Origin: Cupriavidus agavae | GTDB taxonomy: Bacteria; Pseudomonadota; Gammaproteobacteria; Burkholderiales; Burkholderiaceae | Assembly: GCF_004217045.1 (NCBI RefSeq) | Contig: NZ_SGXM01000001.1 | Span: 992,001 to 1,056,000 of the forward strand | Direction of reading: 5' to 3' | Length of the DNA: 64,000 nt | The notes under the pieces: generated by a model | What the model was told of the DNA's origin: nothing | Seen by the model: only the letters and a program-made list of their open reading frames with translations | Databases searched by the model: none | Program-made: the position numbers and the translations under genes | In this document: positions 1 through 9,064 of the stretch, piece by piece | Numbering within the stretch: position 1 is the stretch's first letter | How the letters are laid out: every line of letters starts with the position of its first letter

Positions 1-53
1 TACCCCGCGCGCCGGCGTCCGCCGGCCGCGCTCCCCGAATCCCTCCGCAATGA
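1..53 (+). CDS. possible 3' end of the gene upstream of truB (rbfA by synteny)
   Basis: One frame is open from the window edge to a TGA at 51-53 that overlaps the truB start as ATGA. The visible tail reads PRAPASAGRAPRIPPQ. rbfA usually precedes truB in this bacterial group, but this low-complexity tail is not a recognisable RbfA end. It could equally be intergenic sequence that happens to stay open. Confidence 0.2.
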   Translation, partial: PRAPASAGRAPRIPPQ

Positions 54-988
54 CCGATTCCCAAGCCAGCCGTCCGCCCCGCTTGCCGCGCCGTGACGTC
101 CATGGCGTGCTGCTGCTCGACAAGCCGCTGGGCCTGTCGTCCAACGACGCGCTGGTGCGCGCCAAGCGCCTGTTGCGCGCGAACAAGGCCGGGCATACCG
201 GCACGCTCGACCCGCTGGCCACCGGACTGCTGCCGCTGTGCTTTGGCGAGGCCACCAAGTTCTCGCAGGATCTGCTCGACGCCGACAAGACCTACGAGGC
301 CGAGGTGCGCCTGGGCGCGACCACGACCACGGGCGACGCCGAAGGCGAGATCGTCACCGAGCGCCCGGTCACCTGCGACCGCACCGCACTTGATGCGGCC
401 GTGCTGCGCTTTACAGGCGATATCGAGCAGGTGCCGCCGATGTACTCGGCCCTGAAGAAGGATGGCCGGCCGCTCTACGAGTACGCGCGTGCCGGGCAGA
501 CCGTCGAACGGGCCGCGCGGCAGGTGACGATCCATGCCATCACGCTGCTTGCGGTCGATTTGGAGAAACTACGATTTACGATGCGGGTCACGTGCAGCAA
601 GGGCACGTATATCCGGACGCTGGCCGAGGATATCGGCGAGGCGCTGGGCTGTGGCGCCCATCTGACCGGCCTGCGCCGGACCGCCGTGGGTGACCTCACG
701 CTGGACGGGGCCGTGACGCTCGAACAGATCGACGCCCAGGCGGACGATGTGCGTCCGGACTTGCTCGCCCCGGTGGATGCACTGCTGCAACGCTGCATGC
801 CGGTGGCGCTCGACGCCACGGCGGCGGGGCGCTTCGTGCAGGGGCAGCGGATTGCGCGCCGGGATCTGCCTGAGGGCCAGGCGCCGGAAGAGGGCGCGCT
901 GGCGCGGGTCTACGGGGAAGGGAAGCTGCTGGGCGTGGCGAGGATGCGGGAAGGGGCGTTGAGGCCGGAGAGGTTGGTGAAGCTGTAA
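50..988 (+). CDS. truB: tRNA pseudouridine(55) synthase TruB
   Basis: TruB isomerises U55 in the T-arm of nearly all tRNAs in the cytoplasm. The 312-residue product has the family's usual length. The catalytic motif GHTGTLDPLATGLL is visible near residues 48-61, with Asp54 as the expected nucleophile, and the KPxGxSSN segment lies near residues 25-32. The C-terminal part from about residue 235 fits the TruB second domain/PUA-like region. The ATG at 50 is the first start before the conserved LLLDKP segment. The gene is probably the end of the nusA-infB-rbfA-truB operon, most of which lies outside the window. It is followed at once by a strong hairpin and the convergent efflux operon. Confidence 0.97.
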   Translation: MTDSQASRPPRLPRRDVHGVLLLDKPLGLSSNDALVRAKRLLRANKAGHTGTLDPLATGLLPLCFGEATKFSQDLLDADKTYEAEVRLGATTTTGDAEGEIVTERPVTCDRTALDAAVLRFTGDIEQVPPMYSALKKDGRPLYEYARAGQTVERAARQVTIHAITLLAVDLEKLRFTMRVTCSKGTYIRTLAEDIGEALGCGAHLTGLRRTAVGDLTLDGAVTLEQIDAQADDVRPDLLAPVDALLQRCMPVALDATAAGRFVQGQRIARRDLPEGQAPEEGALARVYGEGKLLGVARMREGALRPERLVKL

Positions 989-1005
989 CCTCCCGCTCAG
1001 TTTTT

Positions 1006-1032
1006 CCCCTCTCCCGCGTGGCGGGAGAGGGG
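1006..1032. repeat. 12-bp perfect inverted repeat between convergent truB and emrB (REP-like, terminator-like)
   Basis: CCCCTCTCCCGC (1006-1017) and its exact reverse complement (1021-1032) are separated by GTG. Five T precede the stem at 1001-1005, so as an RNA on the minus strand it ends in A after the stem on one side only, and no T-run follows on the plus strand. A close relative (CCCCTCTCCC-TCC-GGGAGAGGGG) lies at 8158-8180, which suggests a dispersed GC-rich palindromic repeat that may also act as a transcription barrier between convergent genes. Confidence 0.7.
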
Positions 1033-1054
1033 AGCAAGACCGAGGAGGCAGGCT

Positions 1055-2668
1055 TCAATGCGCCCCGGCCGCATCCGCCCCGCCGCCGCCCTGCGCCCGC
1101 TTCGTCAGCCAGACGAACACGATCAGCACGAAGAACAGCACGCCGGAAGCCCAGAAGATATCGTTGGCGCCCAGCATCGACGCCTGCTGGGAGATATTGC
1201 GCTCGATCAACCCCATGGCCTGCATCTTCGACATGCCCATCTGCATCAGGTGGTCGAGCTGCTGCTGGTAGGCCGGGTTGTACGGGTTGATCTGCTCGAC
1301 GAGCTGCGCGTGGTGCAGCGCCGAGCGGTTCTCCCACAGCGTGGTCGAGATCGAGGCGCCGATCGCGCCGAACGTGATCCGCACGAAGTTCGACAACCCG
1401 GACGCGGCCGGAATCCTCTCCGGCGGCTGCCCCGACAGGATGATCGAGGTCAGCGGGATGAAGAACATCGCCATCGCCGCGCCCTGGATCAGCGTGGGAA
1501 TCACCAGCGCCCGGGTATCCACGCCGGTGGTGAAGCCCGCCCGCATGAAGCTGACCGCGCCGAACGTGATGAACGCCGTGGTAGCCACCCAGCGCGCATC
1601 GACCTTGGGCAGCAACCGGCCGATGATCGGCGACAGGATGATGGCGAAGATACCCACCGGCGCGGTGACCAGCCCCGCATCCGTAGCCGTATAGCCAATA
1701 ATCGTCTGCAGCCACAGCGGCAGGATCACCAGGTTGCCGAAGAACAGTCCGTAGGCCACCGAGATCGCGACCACGCCAGCGGCGAAGTTGCGGCCCCGGA
1801 ACAGGTGGATATCGACGATCGGATGCTTCTCGTACAGCTCCCAGATCAGGAAAAACAGGAACCCCACGATGGCGATCACGGTCAGCGCGACAATCACGCC
1901 CGAGTGGAACCAGTCGAGTTCCTTGCCCTTGTCGAGCATCAGCTGCATCGAGCCGACCCAGATCACCAGCAGCGCCAGCCCGATGCGGTCGATCGGCAGC
2001 GACTTGGTGGGGGTTTCGCGGTCCCGGTAGATTGCCCAGGTCACGTAGGCGGTCAGGATGCCGATCGGCACGTTGATATAGAAGATCCACGGCCACGTCA
2101 TGTTGTCCGAGATCCAGCCGCCGAGCAGCGGCCCCATGATCGGCGCCACGAGCGTGGTCATGCCCCACAGCGCCAGCGCCATCGAGCTTTTGGCGGGGGG
2201 ATAGCTGGCCAGCAGCAGCGCCTGCGAGAGCGGGATCATCGGCCCGGCCACGGCGCCCTGCAGCACGCGGGCGGCGAGCAGCGTCTCCAGGTTCGGCGCC
2301 ACGCCGCAGAGCCACGACGAGACCACGAACAGCAGGATCGACAGCACGAACAGCCGCACGGCGCCGAAGCGCTGGGTCAGCCAGCCGGTCAGCGGCACCG
2401 AGATCGCATTGGCCACCGCGAACGAGGTGATGACCCAGGTGCCCTGGTTCGGCGAGACGCCCAGATCGCCGGAAATGGCCGGGATCGACACGTTGGCGAT
2501 CGACGAGTCGAGCACGTTCATGAACGTGGCCAGCGACAGCGCGATGGTGCCCAGCACGAGCTTGCCGCCCGAGAGCGGCGGGTGCGCGGCGGGGCGGGCG
2601 GGAGGCGCCGCCGGGGCGGGCTTCGGCGCTGCGGCGTCGCCCGGCGTTGCGGTGATGGAATCAGCCAT
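1055..2668 (-). CDS. emrB: EmrB/QacA-type (DHA2) MFS drug efflux transporter
   Basis: Inner-membrane proton antiporter of the 14-helix DHA2 family, the pump of a tripartite Emr-type efflux system. The 537-residue protein shows the family's motif LDSSIANVSIPAISGDL near the first helix and WVITSFAVANA, followed by a dense series of hydrophobic segments to the C-terminus. The ATG at 2668 (MADSITATPGD) is chosen over an upstream in-frame start because it lies 8 nt inside the end of emrA, a typical coupled arrangement. The N-terminal about 35 residues are Pro/Ala-rich and probably disordered. It is the last gene of marR-nodT-emrA-emrB, so it is expected to be derepressed when MarR binds its ligand. 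The substrate cannot be read from sequence. Confidence 0.93.
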   Translation of the reverse strand: MADSITATPGDAAAPKPAPAAPPARPAAHPPLSGGKLVLGTIALSLATFMNVLDSSIANVSIPAISGDLGVSPNQGTWVITSFAVANAISVPLTGWLTQRFGAVRLFVLSILLFVVSSWLCGVAPNLETLLAARVLQGAVAGPMIPLSQALLLASYPPAKSSMALALWGMTTLVAPIMGPLLGGWISDNMTWPWIFYINVPIGILTAYVTWAIYRDRETPTKSLPIDRIGLALLVIWVGSMQLMLDKGKELDWFHSGVIVALTVIAIVGFLFFLIWELYEKHPIVDIHLFRGRNFAAGVVAISVAYGLFFGNLVILPLWLQTIIGYTATDAGLVTAPVGIFAIILSPIIGRLLPKVDARWVATTAFITFGAVSFMRAGFTTGVDTRALVIPTLIQGAAMAMFFIPLTSIILSGQPPERIPAASGLSNFVRITFGAIGASISTTLWENRSALHHAQLVEQINPYNPAYQQQLDHLMQMGMSKMQAMGLIERNISQQASMLGANDIFWASGVLFFVLIVFVWLTKRAQGGGGADAAGAH

Positions 2669-3887
2669 GGGTGGCAGCGGACTTCGGGGCCACGCCGCGC
2701 GTGGCGGCGGCCGGCGCCGTGGTGCGGCCGCCATTGTTCAGGGCGATGATGCGGGCGATCAGCGCGTCGGCATCCTCGGCCACCTTGTCGTAGACATCGG
2801 TCTGCAGCGGGCGGCCCTTGGTGGCGCTGAGCATGGCGGCGCCTTCCTCGTTGCGTACGTCGACCGTGACGTTCATCGACAGGCCCACGCGCAGCGGATG
2901 GTCCTTGAGCTGCTTCGCATCGAGCGCGATGCGCACCGGCAGGCGCTGCACCACCTTGATCCAGTTGCCGGTGGCGTTCTGGGCCGGCAGCAGCGAGAAC
3001 GCGGCGCCGGTGCCGGCCGAGAAGCCTTCCACGTGGCCCGTGTACTTGACCTTGGAGCCGTAGACGTCGGCTTCCAGTTCCACCGGCTGGCCGATGCGCA
3101 TGTGCGTAATCTGCACTTCCTTGAAGTTGGCGTCGACCCAGACCTGGTCCAGCGGCACCACGGCCAGCATCGGCGTGCCGGCCTGCACGCGCTGGCCCAC
3201 CTGCGCCGAGCGCTTGGCCACATAGCCGGTGACCGGGGCGGGAATCGTCGAGCGGGCGAAGGCCAGGTAGGCCGAGCGCAGGTTGGCGGCCGCGCGCTGC
3301 ACGCTCGGATGCTTCTCGACCGTGGTCTGGTCGGTCAGCACCTTGTTCGACGCCAGTTGCTCCTGCGCGGCGATCATGGCCGATTCGGCCGCCTTGAGCG
3401 CGGTCTGCGCGTGGGCGATTTCCTCGCTCGACACGGCGCCCGAGCCCGCGATGGCCTGGCGGCGGCGCAGGTCGTCGCGCGCCTTGGCCACGTCGGCCTC
3501 GCGCAGCGCCACGTTGGCGGCCAGCGAGCCGTTGTTCACGTACAGCGTGCGTACCTCGCGCACGGCCTGGGCGAGCTGCGCCTCCGCCTGCTCCATGCTG
3601 ACCTGCGAGTCCGCTCGGTCAAGCTGGATCAACGGCTGGCCGGCCGTGACGAGCTGCGTATCGTCGGCGGCGATCGAGACCACCGTGCCACCCACGAGCG
3701 GCGTCACCTGGACCACGTTGCCGGCCACGTAGGCGTCGTCGGTATTCTCGAAGTGGCGCGCGTAGATGCCCCAGTAGAGGCCGTAGCCAATGCCGGCCAC
3801 CACCACGGCGGCGGTCAGGGAGACAAGCAGGCGGCGGCGCTTGCCGTTGTTTTCAGCCACGGGGGCGGATTGCTGGTTGGTGCTCAT
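2661..3887 (-). CDS. emrA: EmrA/HlyD-family periplasmic adaptor subunit
   Basis: Membrane-fusion protein linking the EmrB pump to the outer-membrane channel. The 408-residue product has a short cytoplasmic N-terminus, one membrane anchor near residues 20-40 (hydrophobic run after KRRRLLVS), then the lipoyl/barrel half-motif NTDDAYVAGNVVQVTPLVGG, a long alpha-helical coiled-coil rich in Ala/Gln/Glu, and the returning segment with IPAPVTGYVAKR. The ATG at 3887 (MSTNQQSAP) is the natural start; the reading frame stays open far upstream only as a GC-rich artefact. It overlaps emrB by 8 nt and follows the channel gene. Confidence 0.94.
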   Translation of the reverse strand: MSTNQQSAPVAENNGKRRRLLVSLTAAVVVAGIGYGLYWGIYARHFENTDDAYVAGNVVQVTPLVGGTVVSIAADDTQLVTAGQPLIQLDRADSQVSMEQAEAQLAQAVREVRTLYVNNGSLAANVALREADVAKARDDLRRRQAIAGSGAVSSEEIAHAQTALKAAESAMIAAQEQLASNKVLTDQTTVEKHPSVQRAAANLRSAYLAFARSTIPAPVTGYVAKRSAQVGQRVQAGTPMLAVVPLDQVWVDANFKEVQITHMRIGQPVELEADVYGSKVKYTGHVEGFSAGTGAAFSLLPAQNATGNWIKVVQRLPVRIALDAKQLKDHPLRVGLSMNVTVDVRNEEGAAMLSATKGRPLQTDVYDKVAEDADALIARIIALNNGGRTTAPAAATRGVAPKSAATHG

Positions 3888-3973
3888 AGGGAATTCTCGT
3901 CCGTGTATTCGTCGTGTTTCTTGCGTGCGGTCCGGTGCGGTCTCTGCGTGGTCTCTGTGCGGGGGGAGGGGCC

Positions 3974-5446
3974 TCAGCCCTGGTTGCCCGCCGCGCTGTC
4001 CGGAGACTCGTAGCCGCCGCCCAGCGCCTTCATCAGCCCGATCTGCAGGTCCAGCCGGCGGGCCTGCAGATCGGTGGCCAGGCGCCGCTGCTGCAGCACG
4101 TTGCTTTCGGCGTTGAGCACGGTCAGTTGCGTGCCCAGGCCGGCCTTGTAGCGCGTGATCGAGAGCGTGTAGGCGTGCTCGGCCAGGTCCAGCGCCTCGC
4201 GCTGCGTGCGGATCTGCTGGTCCACGCTGCGGATGCTGGTCACCGTGTCGGCGGTCTCGCGCAGCGCGTCGACCAGCGTCTGGTTGTAGCTGGCGGCGGC
4301 GATGTCGTACTGCGCGTATTTGCCCTTGAGGTTGGCGCGCAGGCGGCCGCCCTCGAAGATCGGCAGCTTCAGCGTGGGGCCCACGCCGAAGGTGCGGCTC
4401 ACGCCCATCAGCAGGTTCGACGGTTCGAGCGAGGCAAAGCCGGCAAACGCGGTCAGCGTGATGTTGGGCAGGAATTCCTTCTTCGCCACGCTGATGTCGG
4501 CCGAGCTGGCCTCCACGCGCCAGCGGGCGGCCACAAGGTCGGGGCGGCGGCCGATCAGGCCGATGGTCAGGTCGTCCGGCAGTTGCGGCGTGGCGTTGGC
4601 CAGCAGCGTCGGCCTGGCGATCTGCAGCCCCCGGTCCGGACCCTTGCCGAGCAGTGCGGCGATCTGGTTGCGGGCCAGCGCGATTTCCTCGTCCACGCGC
4701 TGCAGGTCGGTCTGCGCGGCGGCCACGGTGCCGCGTGCCTGGGTGGTTTCCACCTGCGTGTCGAGGCCGGCAGCCAGCCGTTGGCGCGACAGGTCGGTGA
4801 GGTCGCGGCGCTGGGCGATGGCCCGCTCGGCGACGTCGCGCTGCGCGTAGAGCGCGGCCAAGCGGTTGTAGCCGCGTGCCACCGAGGTGGTCAGCATCAG
4901 CCGGGCGGCCTGGCTTTCGGCTTCCATCGAGCGGTCCTCGGACAGCGCCGCTTCCAGTGCGTCGCGGTTCCGGCCCCAGAAGTCGAGGTCCCACGACAGT
5001 CCCAACTGCAGCCGCGACTGGTTCTGCCACGAGCCGGCCAGCGGCGTGCCCTCGAACAGGTCAGTCTGCGAGAAGCGCTGGCGCATCAGGCTGCCCTCGA
5101 AATCCACGCCGGGATAGAGCGCGGCGCGCGTGGCATCGGCCATGGCGCGCGACGCCTGCAGGCGGGCGATGGCGACCTGCAGGTTCGGATTGTCGTGGAC
5201 GGCCTCGTCCACGAGCTTGCGCAGTTCGGGGTCGTGGAACTGGTCGACCCAGTCCTGCGACGGCCACTGGCCATGCTCGTTGGTAAAGGTCTGCGGCGAC
5301 GCCAGCGTGGCGGCGTCCGCCACGCGCTGCGTGCCGTGCGAATCGCCGAGCGCGGCGCAGCCGGCCAGCACGGCCGCGGCCAGTACGGTCAGGGCCAGGG
5401 CGCCGATGCGGCGGGCGGCCGGGGCGTAAGGTGTCATGGGTGTCAT
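3974..5446 (-). CDS. NodT/OprM-family outer-membrane efflux lipoprotein
   Basis: Trimeric outer-membrane channel that completes the EmrAB pump. The 490-residue precursor has a signal peptide ending in the lipobox LAGC with Cys30 as the lipidated residue. The rest shows the two repeated OEP halves, e.g. LDFWGRNRDALEAALSE in the first half and ATLKLPIFEGGRLRANL in the second, typical of RND/MFS outer-membrane factors. Two adjacent starts (Met1, Met4) are possible and indistinguishable. It lies 72 bp after marR and 86 bp before emrA on the same strand, so it is read as the second gene of the efflux operon. Confidence 0.93.
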   Translation of the reverse strand: MTPMTPYAPAARRIGALALTVLAAAVLAGCAALGDSHGTQRVADAATLASPQTFTNEHGQWPSQDWVDQFHDPELRKLVDEAVHDNPNLQVAIARLQASRAMADATRAALYPGVDFEGSLMRQRFSQTDLFEGTPLAGSWQNQSRLQLGLSWDLDFWGRNRDALEAALSEDRSMEAESQAARLMLTTSVARGYNRLAALYAQRDVAERAIAQRRDLTDLSRQRLAAGLDTQVETTQARGTVAAAQTDLQRVDEEIALARNQIAALLGKGPDRGLQIARPTLLANATPQLPDDLTIGLIGRRPDLVAARWRVEASSADISVAKKEFLPNITLTAFAGFASLEPSNLLMGVSRTFGVGPTLKLPIFEGGRLRANLKGKYAQYDIAAASYNQTLVDALRETADTVTSIRSVDQQIRTQREALDLAEHAYTLSITRYKAGLGTQLTVLNAESNVLQQRRLATDLQARRLDLQIGLMKALGGGYESPDSAAGNQG

Positions 5447-5518
5447 GGAGCAGAAACGTTTGCTGACGCGGGGTTCTTCAATGCCTGGGGGGCTGGCGGG
5501 GCGGATCGGGCGGTTCCG

Positions 5519-6055
5519 CTATCCGGAGTTGCGGTCCTCGGGCCAGAGCGGCTCGCCGGCAGGGCAGGTGTTGGTGACGATGCGAAGCAGCATGCCGCGG
5601 AACTGTTCGATTTCCTGCTGGCTGAAGCCGGCAAAGCCCCGGCGCATCACGTCGCAGAAAATGGCCGGAAGTTGTTCCACCAGCGCGCTGCCCGCTGGCG
5701 TGATGGAGAGATCGACCACGCGGCGGTCTTCATCGCGGCGGGTGCGGGCAATCAGTCCCCGCTTTTCCAGGCGGCTCAGCAGCCGGGTAACCGAACCGGC
5801 ATCGGTATTCAGGCAGCGGGAAAGCTCGGTCACCTTGGTGCCTTCGCCCTCGGCAAGCACCATCAGGCACACGGCCTGCGTATGGGTCAGGTCCAGGCTG
5901 CTGACTTCCTGATCCACGCCTTGCGACAGCGTGTTCTTGGCGCGTGCCAGCAGATAGCCGACGCTGCGGCCAATCCGGTACGTGGCCGGGTCGAACGCAT
6001 CTGCGGGGGACGGGGATGCTTCCGAGGCGTCGGAGGAAGGTGATCGGGAGGTCAT
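5519..6055 (-). CDS. MarR-family transcriptional repressor of the efflux operon
   Basis: A 178-residue winged-helix regulator. The core VSSLDLTHTQAVCLMVL followed by TKVTELSRCLNTDAGSVTRL (recognition helix) and RTRRDEDRRVVDLSIT (wing) is diagnostic of MarR/EmrR. The ATG at 6055 (MTSRSPSS) is preferred to an in-frame start at 6085 because the longer version would place the operator palindrome at 6070-6089 inside the coding sequence. It is the first gene of marR-nodT-emrA-emrB and its promoter carries a perfect palindrome, so autorepression plus control of the pump by an aromatic or lipophilic ligand is the likely mode. The ligand is unknown. Confidence 0.93.
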   Translation of the reverse strand: MTSRSPSSDASEASPSPADAFDPATYRIGRSVGYLLARAKNTLSQGVDQEVSSLDLTHTQAVCLMVLAEGEGTKVTELSRCLNTDAGSVTRLLSRLEKRGLIARTRRDEDRRVVDLSITPAGSALVEQLPAIFCDVMRRGFAGFSQQEIEQFRGMLLRIVTNTCPAGEPLWPEDRNSG

Positions 6056-6069
6056 CTCTTGGCACAGCA

Positions 6070-6114
6070 ATATTTGTCTGGGCAAATATAGCTAAACGGC
6101 TATGCCGGCGGCAA
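6070..6114 (-). promoter_or_regulatory. marR-efflux operon promoter with MarR-type operator palindrome
   Basis: On the minus strand TTGCCG (6109-6114) and TATATT (6085-6090) are separated by 18 bp and form a plausible -35/-10 pair. ATATTTG (6070-6076) and CAAATAT (6083-6089) are perfect arms around a 6-bp spacer; this 20-bp palindrome overlaps the -10 box. Size, AT-rich arms and position match MarR operators, so binding would block RNA polymerase. Operator assignment is inferred from position. Confidence 0.7.
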
Positions 6115-6197
6115 CCATCGCAATTGGTTATTGCCGAATGCGCAATGACGCCTCTTGATCTAAGCTGAACATCTGTAGCGCGTTCTGCGCTGCAACA

Positions 6198-6206
6198 TGC
6201 TAGAAT
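6198..6206 (+). promoter_or_regulatory. extended -10 element for typA
   Basis: TGC-TAGAAT matches an extended -10 (TGn plus a near-consensus hexamer) 47 nt upstream of the typA ATG. No convincing -35 sits 16-18 bp further up, as is common for extended -10 promoters. The typA ribosome-binding site AGGGGA lies at 6240-6245. Confidence 0.45.
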
Positions 6207-6252
6207 GTCGGGTTAATTTTTCTTCCGTAGGCCCGAATTCAGGGGACGCCGA

Positions 6253-8073
6253 ATGACCCGCGCCATCCGTAATATCGCCATCATCGCTCACGTCGATCAT
6301 GGCAAGACCACTCTGGTCGACCAGCTCCTGCGCCAGGCAGGCACCTTCCGCGACAACCAGCAAATGGTTGAGCGCGTGATGGACTCCAACGACCTGGAAA
6401 AGGAACGCGGGATCACGATCCTCGCAAAGAACTGTGCCGTGGAATATAACGGCACGCACATCAACATCGTTGATACCCCGGGCCACGCCGACTTTGGCGG
6501 CGAGGTCGAGCGCGTGCTGTCGATGGTCGACGGCGTGCTGCTGCTGGTGGACGCCGTGGAAGGCCCGATGCCGCAGACGCGTTTCGTGACGCGCAAGGCA
6601 CTGGCCCTGGGCCTGAAGCCGATCGTCGTGATCAACAAGATCGACCGTCCGGGCGCGCGTCCGGACTGGGTGATCAACCAGACCTTCGACCTGTTCGACA
6701 AGCTGGGCGCCAACGACGAGCAGCTCGACTTCCCGGTCATCTATGCCTCGGGCCTGAACGGCTACGCCGGCCTGACCGAAGACGTGCGCGACGGCGACAT
6801 GAAGCCGCTGTTCGAGACCGTGCTGAACAAGGTGCCGGTCCGTAACGACGATCCGGATGGTCCCCTGCAGATGCAGATCATCTCGCTCGACTATTCGAGC
6901 TACGTCGGCAAGATCGGCGTGGGCCGCATCTCGCGTGGCCGCGCCAAGCCGCTGCAGGACGTGGTGGTCAAGTTCGGTCCGGAAGGCAACCCGATCAAGG
7001 GCCGCATCAACCAGGTGCTGAAGTTCCGTGGCCTGGAGCGCGAGATCGTGCCCGAAGCCGAAGCCGGCGACATCGTGCTGATCAACGGTATCGAGGAACT
7101 GGGCATTGGCTGCACCGTGACCGCCCCCGACGCCCAGGACGCGCTGCCGATGCTGAAGGTGGACGAGCCCACGCTGACGATGAACTTCTGCGTCAACACG
7201 TCGCCGCTGGCCGGCCGTGAAGGCAAGTTCGTCACCAGCCGCCAGCTGCGCGAGCGCCTGGACCGTGAACTGAAGTCGAACGTGGCCCTGCGCGTGCAGG
7301 ACACCGGCGACGACACGATCTTCGAAGTCTCGGGCCGTGGCGAACTGCACCTGACGATCCTGCTGGAAAACATGCGCCGTGAAGGCTACGAGCTGGCCGT
7401 GTCGCGTCCGCGCGTGGTGTTCAAGGACATCGGCGGCGTGAAGCACGAGCCGTTCGAACTGCTGACCGTGGACGTCGAGGACGGCCACCAGGGTTCGGTC
7501 ATGGAAGAACTGGGCCGCCGCAAGGGCGAACTGCTCGACATGGCGTCGGACGGCAAGGGCCGCACCCGCCTGGAGTACCGCATTCCGGCACGTGGCCTGA
7601 TCGGCTTCCAGGGCGAATTCCTGACGCTGACGCGCGGCACGGGCCTGATCAGCCACATCTTCGACGACTACGCGCCGCTGCGCGAAGGCGGCCTGGGTGA
7701 GCGCCACAATGGCGTGCTGATCTCGCAGGACGATGGCGACGCCGTGGCGTACGCGCTGTGGAAGCTGCAGGACCGCGGCCGCATGTTCGTGAAGCCGGGC
7801 GATGCGCTGTACGAAGGCATGATCATCGGCATCCACAGCCGCGACAACGACCTCGTCGTGAACCCGATCAAGGGCAAGCAGCTGACCAACGTGCGCGCCT
7901 CGGGTACCGACGAAGCCGTGCGCCTGGTGCCGCCGATCCAGATGTCGCTCGAATACGCGGTGGAATTCATCGCCGACGACGAACTGGTCGAGATCACGCC
8001 CAAGAGCATCCGTCTGCGCAAGCGCCACCTGAAGGAGCACGAGCGTAAGCGTGCTTCGCGCGACGCGGTGTAA
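6253..8073 (+). CDS. typA: ribosome-associated translational GTPase TypA/BipA
   Basis: TypA/BipA is an EF-G-like GTPase that binds the 70S ribosome and assists 50S assembly and stress adaptation, notably in the cold. The 606-residue length is exactly typical. G1 [10 protein letters not shown] is near residues 12-21, the switch motif RGITI near residue 54, G3 [12 protein letters not shown] near 75-86 and G4 NKID near 128-131. The C-terminal part carries the BipA-specific domain (e.g. [20 protein letters not shown]). The ATG at 6253 follows AGGGGA. It is monocistronic between the divergent marR and a bidirectional terminator, and its codon use is strongly biased, consistent with high expression. 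Confidence 0.98.
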   Translation: MTRAIRNIAIIAHVDHGKTTLVDQLLRQAGTFRDNQQMVERVMDSNDLEKERGITILAKNCAVEYNGTHINIVDTPGHADFGGEVERVLSMVDGVLLLVDAVEGPMPQTRFVTRKALALGLKPIVVINKIDRPGARPDWVINQTFDLFDKLGANDEQLDFPVIYASGLNGYAGLTEDVRDGDMKPLFETVLNKVPVRNDDPDGPLQMQIISLDYSSYVGKIGVGRISRGRAKPLQDVVVKFGPEGNPIKGRINQVLKFRGLEREIVPEAEAGDIVLINGIEELGIGCTVTAPDAQDALPMLKVDEPTLTMNFCVNTSPLAGREGKFVTSRQLRERLDRELKSNVALRVQDTGDDTIFEVSGRGELHLTILLENMRREGYELAVSRPRVVFKDIGGVKHEPFELLTVDVEDGHQGSVMEELGRRKGELLDMASDGKGRTRLEYRIPARGLIGFQGEFLTLTRGTGLISHIFDDYAPLREGGLGERHNGVLISQDDGDAVAYALWKLQDRGRMFVKPGDALYEGMIIGIHSRDNDLVVNPIKGKQLTNVRASGTDEAVRLVPPIQMSLEYAVEFIADDELVEITPKSIRLRKRHLKEHERKRASRDAV

Positions 8074-8094
8074 TTCCCGCATCGCCGTTTGGCC

Positions 8095-8127
8095 AAAAAA
8101 ACCGCGCCCTGGTGGCGCGGTTTTTTT
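8095..8127. terminator. rho-independent terminator after typA
   Basis: Stem ACCGCGCC (8101-8108) / GGCGCGGT (8114-8121) with a CTGGT loop, an A-run before it (8095-8100) and a T-run after it (to 8127). The symmetric A/T runs let it work for typA on the plus strand and in the other direction. Confidence 0.9.
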
Positions 8128-8137
8128 ATGCTTCGGT

Positions 8138-9064
8138 TCAAATGCTCTCGGTTTGCTCCCCTCTCCCTCCGGGAGAGGGGCCGGGGGAGAGGGCGGGCAT
8201 ATCAATCTCAGAAGACGCCTTCGCCCGCCATTCCGGCGGTTTCCACAAATACCGCAGATCCCGGTCTCTCCACGCATCGCCGAACATATCCCGCCATTCG
8301 TGGAAGGTCAGCGTCAACGGGTTATGCGTGCGCACCTGCCGCGTGATGCCGTAGATCGGTGCCTCCTGCTCTGGCACGAACGTTCCGAACATCCGGTCCC
8401 AGATCGTCAGTACGCCGGCATAGTTGCGGTCGATGTATTGCGGATTCCGGGCGTGATGCACGCGGTGCACGCTCGGCGTATTCACGAGCCGTTCGGCGAG
8501 CGGCCAGCGCCGCCCCAACCGCGTATGCACGAAGAACTGAAACGCCAGGTTCAGCCCCACGGCCAGGATCACCCAATCTGGCGAAAATCCGATGAACGCG
8601 AGCGGAATCCAGAATAGCCACATGCCCGAGATCGGATAGGTCAGGCTTTGCCGGAACGCGGTGGAGAAATTCATCCCTTCCGACGAATGGTGAGCCACAT
8701 GCGAGGCCCACATCCAGCGCACGCGATGGCTGGCTCGATGGAACCAGTAGTAGAGAAAATCCTGCAGCAGCAACAGCAGCGCAAACGACCACCAGGTCTC
8801 GGGCACCGCGCGCAGGCCCTGCGCGTAGCACCAGGTGTAGACCGTGCGGATCATGAGCCAGAGGAAAAACGCATCGGATGCCTGGTGCAGCAGCGCCAGC
8901 GTGGCATTCGACAACGTGTCGCGCCAACTGTAGACCGAGCGGTCGCGCTTCGACCAATACCAGGCCTCCCAGCCGATAGTCAGCAGGAAAACCGGCGCGA
9001 AGGCCATCAGGATCAGGCCGGGATCGAAACCGGCAGCGGTTGGCGCGGGGGCAGGGGCGGTCAT
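8138..9064 (-). CDS. membrane fatty-acid hydroxylase / sterol desaturase family protein
   Basis: Integral-membrane di-iron enzyme of the fatty-acid hydroxylase superfamily, expected to hydroxylate or desaturate a lipid. The histidine clusters that bind the irons are all visible: HRASH, HVAHH and HRVHH, spread between hydrophobic segments such as WWSFALLLLLQDFLYYWF. The ATG at 9064 (MTAPAPAP) is the best start; an earlier in-frame Met exists but adds a Cys/Arg-rich stretch unlike the family. The last roughly 18 residues (SPGPSPGGRGEQTESI) are encoded by a REP-like palindrome, so the original stop was probably lost or displaced by the repeat. The physiological substrate is unknown. Confidence 0.88.
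   Translation of the reverse strand: MTAPAPAPTAAGFDPGLILMAFAPVFLLTIGWEAWYWSKRDRSVYSWRDTLSNATLALLHQASDAFFLWLMIRTVYTWCYAQGLRAVPETWWSFALLLLLQDFLYYWFHRASHRVRWMWASHVAHHSSEGMNFSTAFRQSLTYPISGMWLFWIPLAFIGFSPDWVILAVGLNLAFQFFVHTRLGRRWPLAERLVNTPSVHRVHHARNPQYIDRNYAGVLTIWDRMFGTFVPEQEAPIYGITRQVRTHNPLTLTFHEWRDMFGDAWRDRDLRYLWKPPEWRAKASSEIDMPALSPGPSPGGRGEQTESI
8158..8180. repeat. REP-like GC-rich palindrome inside the 3' end of the hydroxylase gene
   Basis: CCCCTCTCCC (8158-8167) and GGGAGAGGGG (8171-8180) are perfect arms around TCC. It is the second copy of the palindrome type at 1006-1032. It lies within the reading frame of the minus-strand hydroxylase and encodes its Pro/Gly-rich tail. Confidence 0.7.

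Noticed and set aside
1058..2749. 563-codon plus-strand frame opposite emrB
   Set aside because: Low-complexity Arg/His/Asp/Gln composition and no ribosome-binding site; emrB has clear membrane-transporter motifs.
6160..8277. 705-codon minus-strand frame across typA
   Set aside because: Exact shadow of typA produced by codon bias; its His/Val/Asp/Arg-rich composition is typical of antisense frames in GC-rich genomes.
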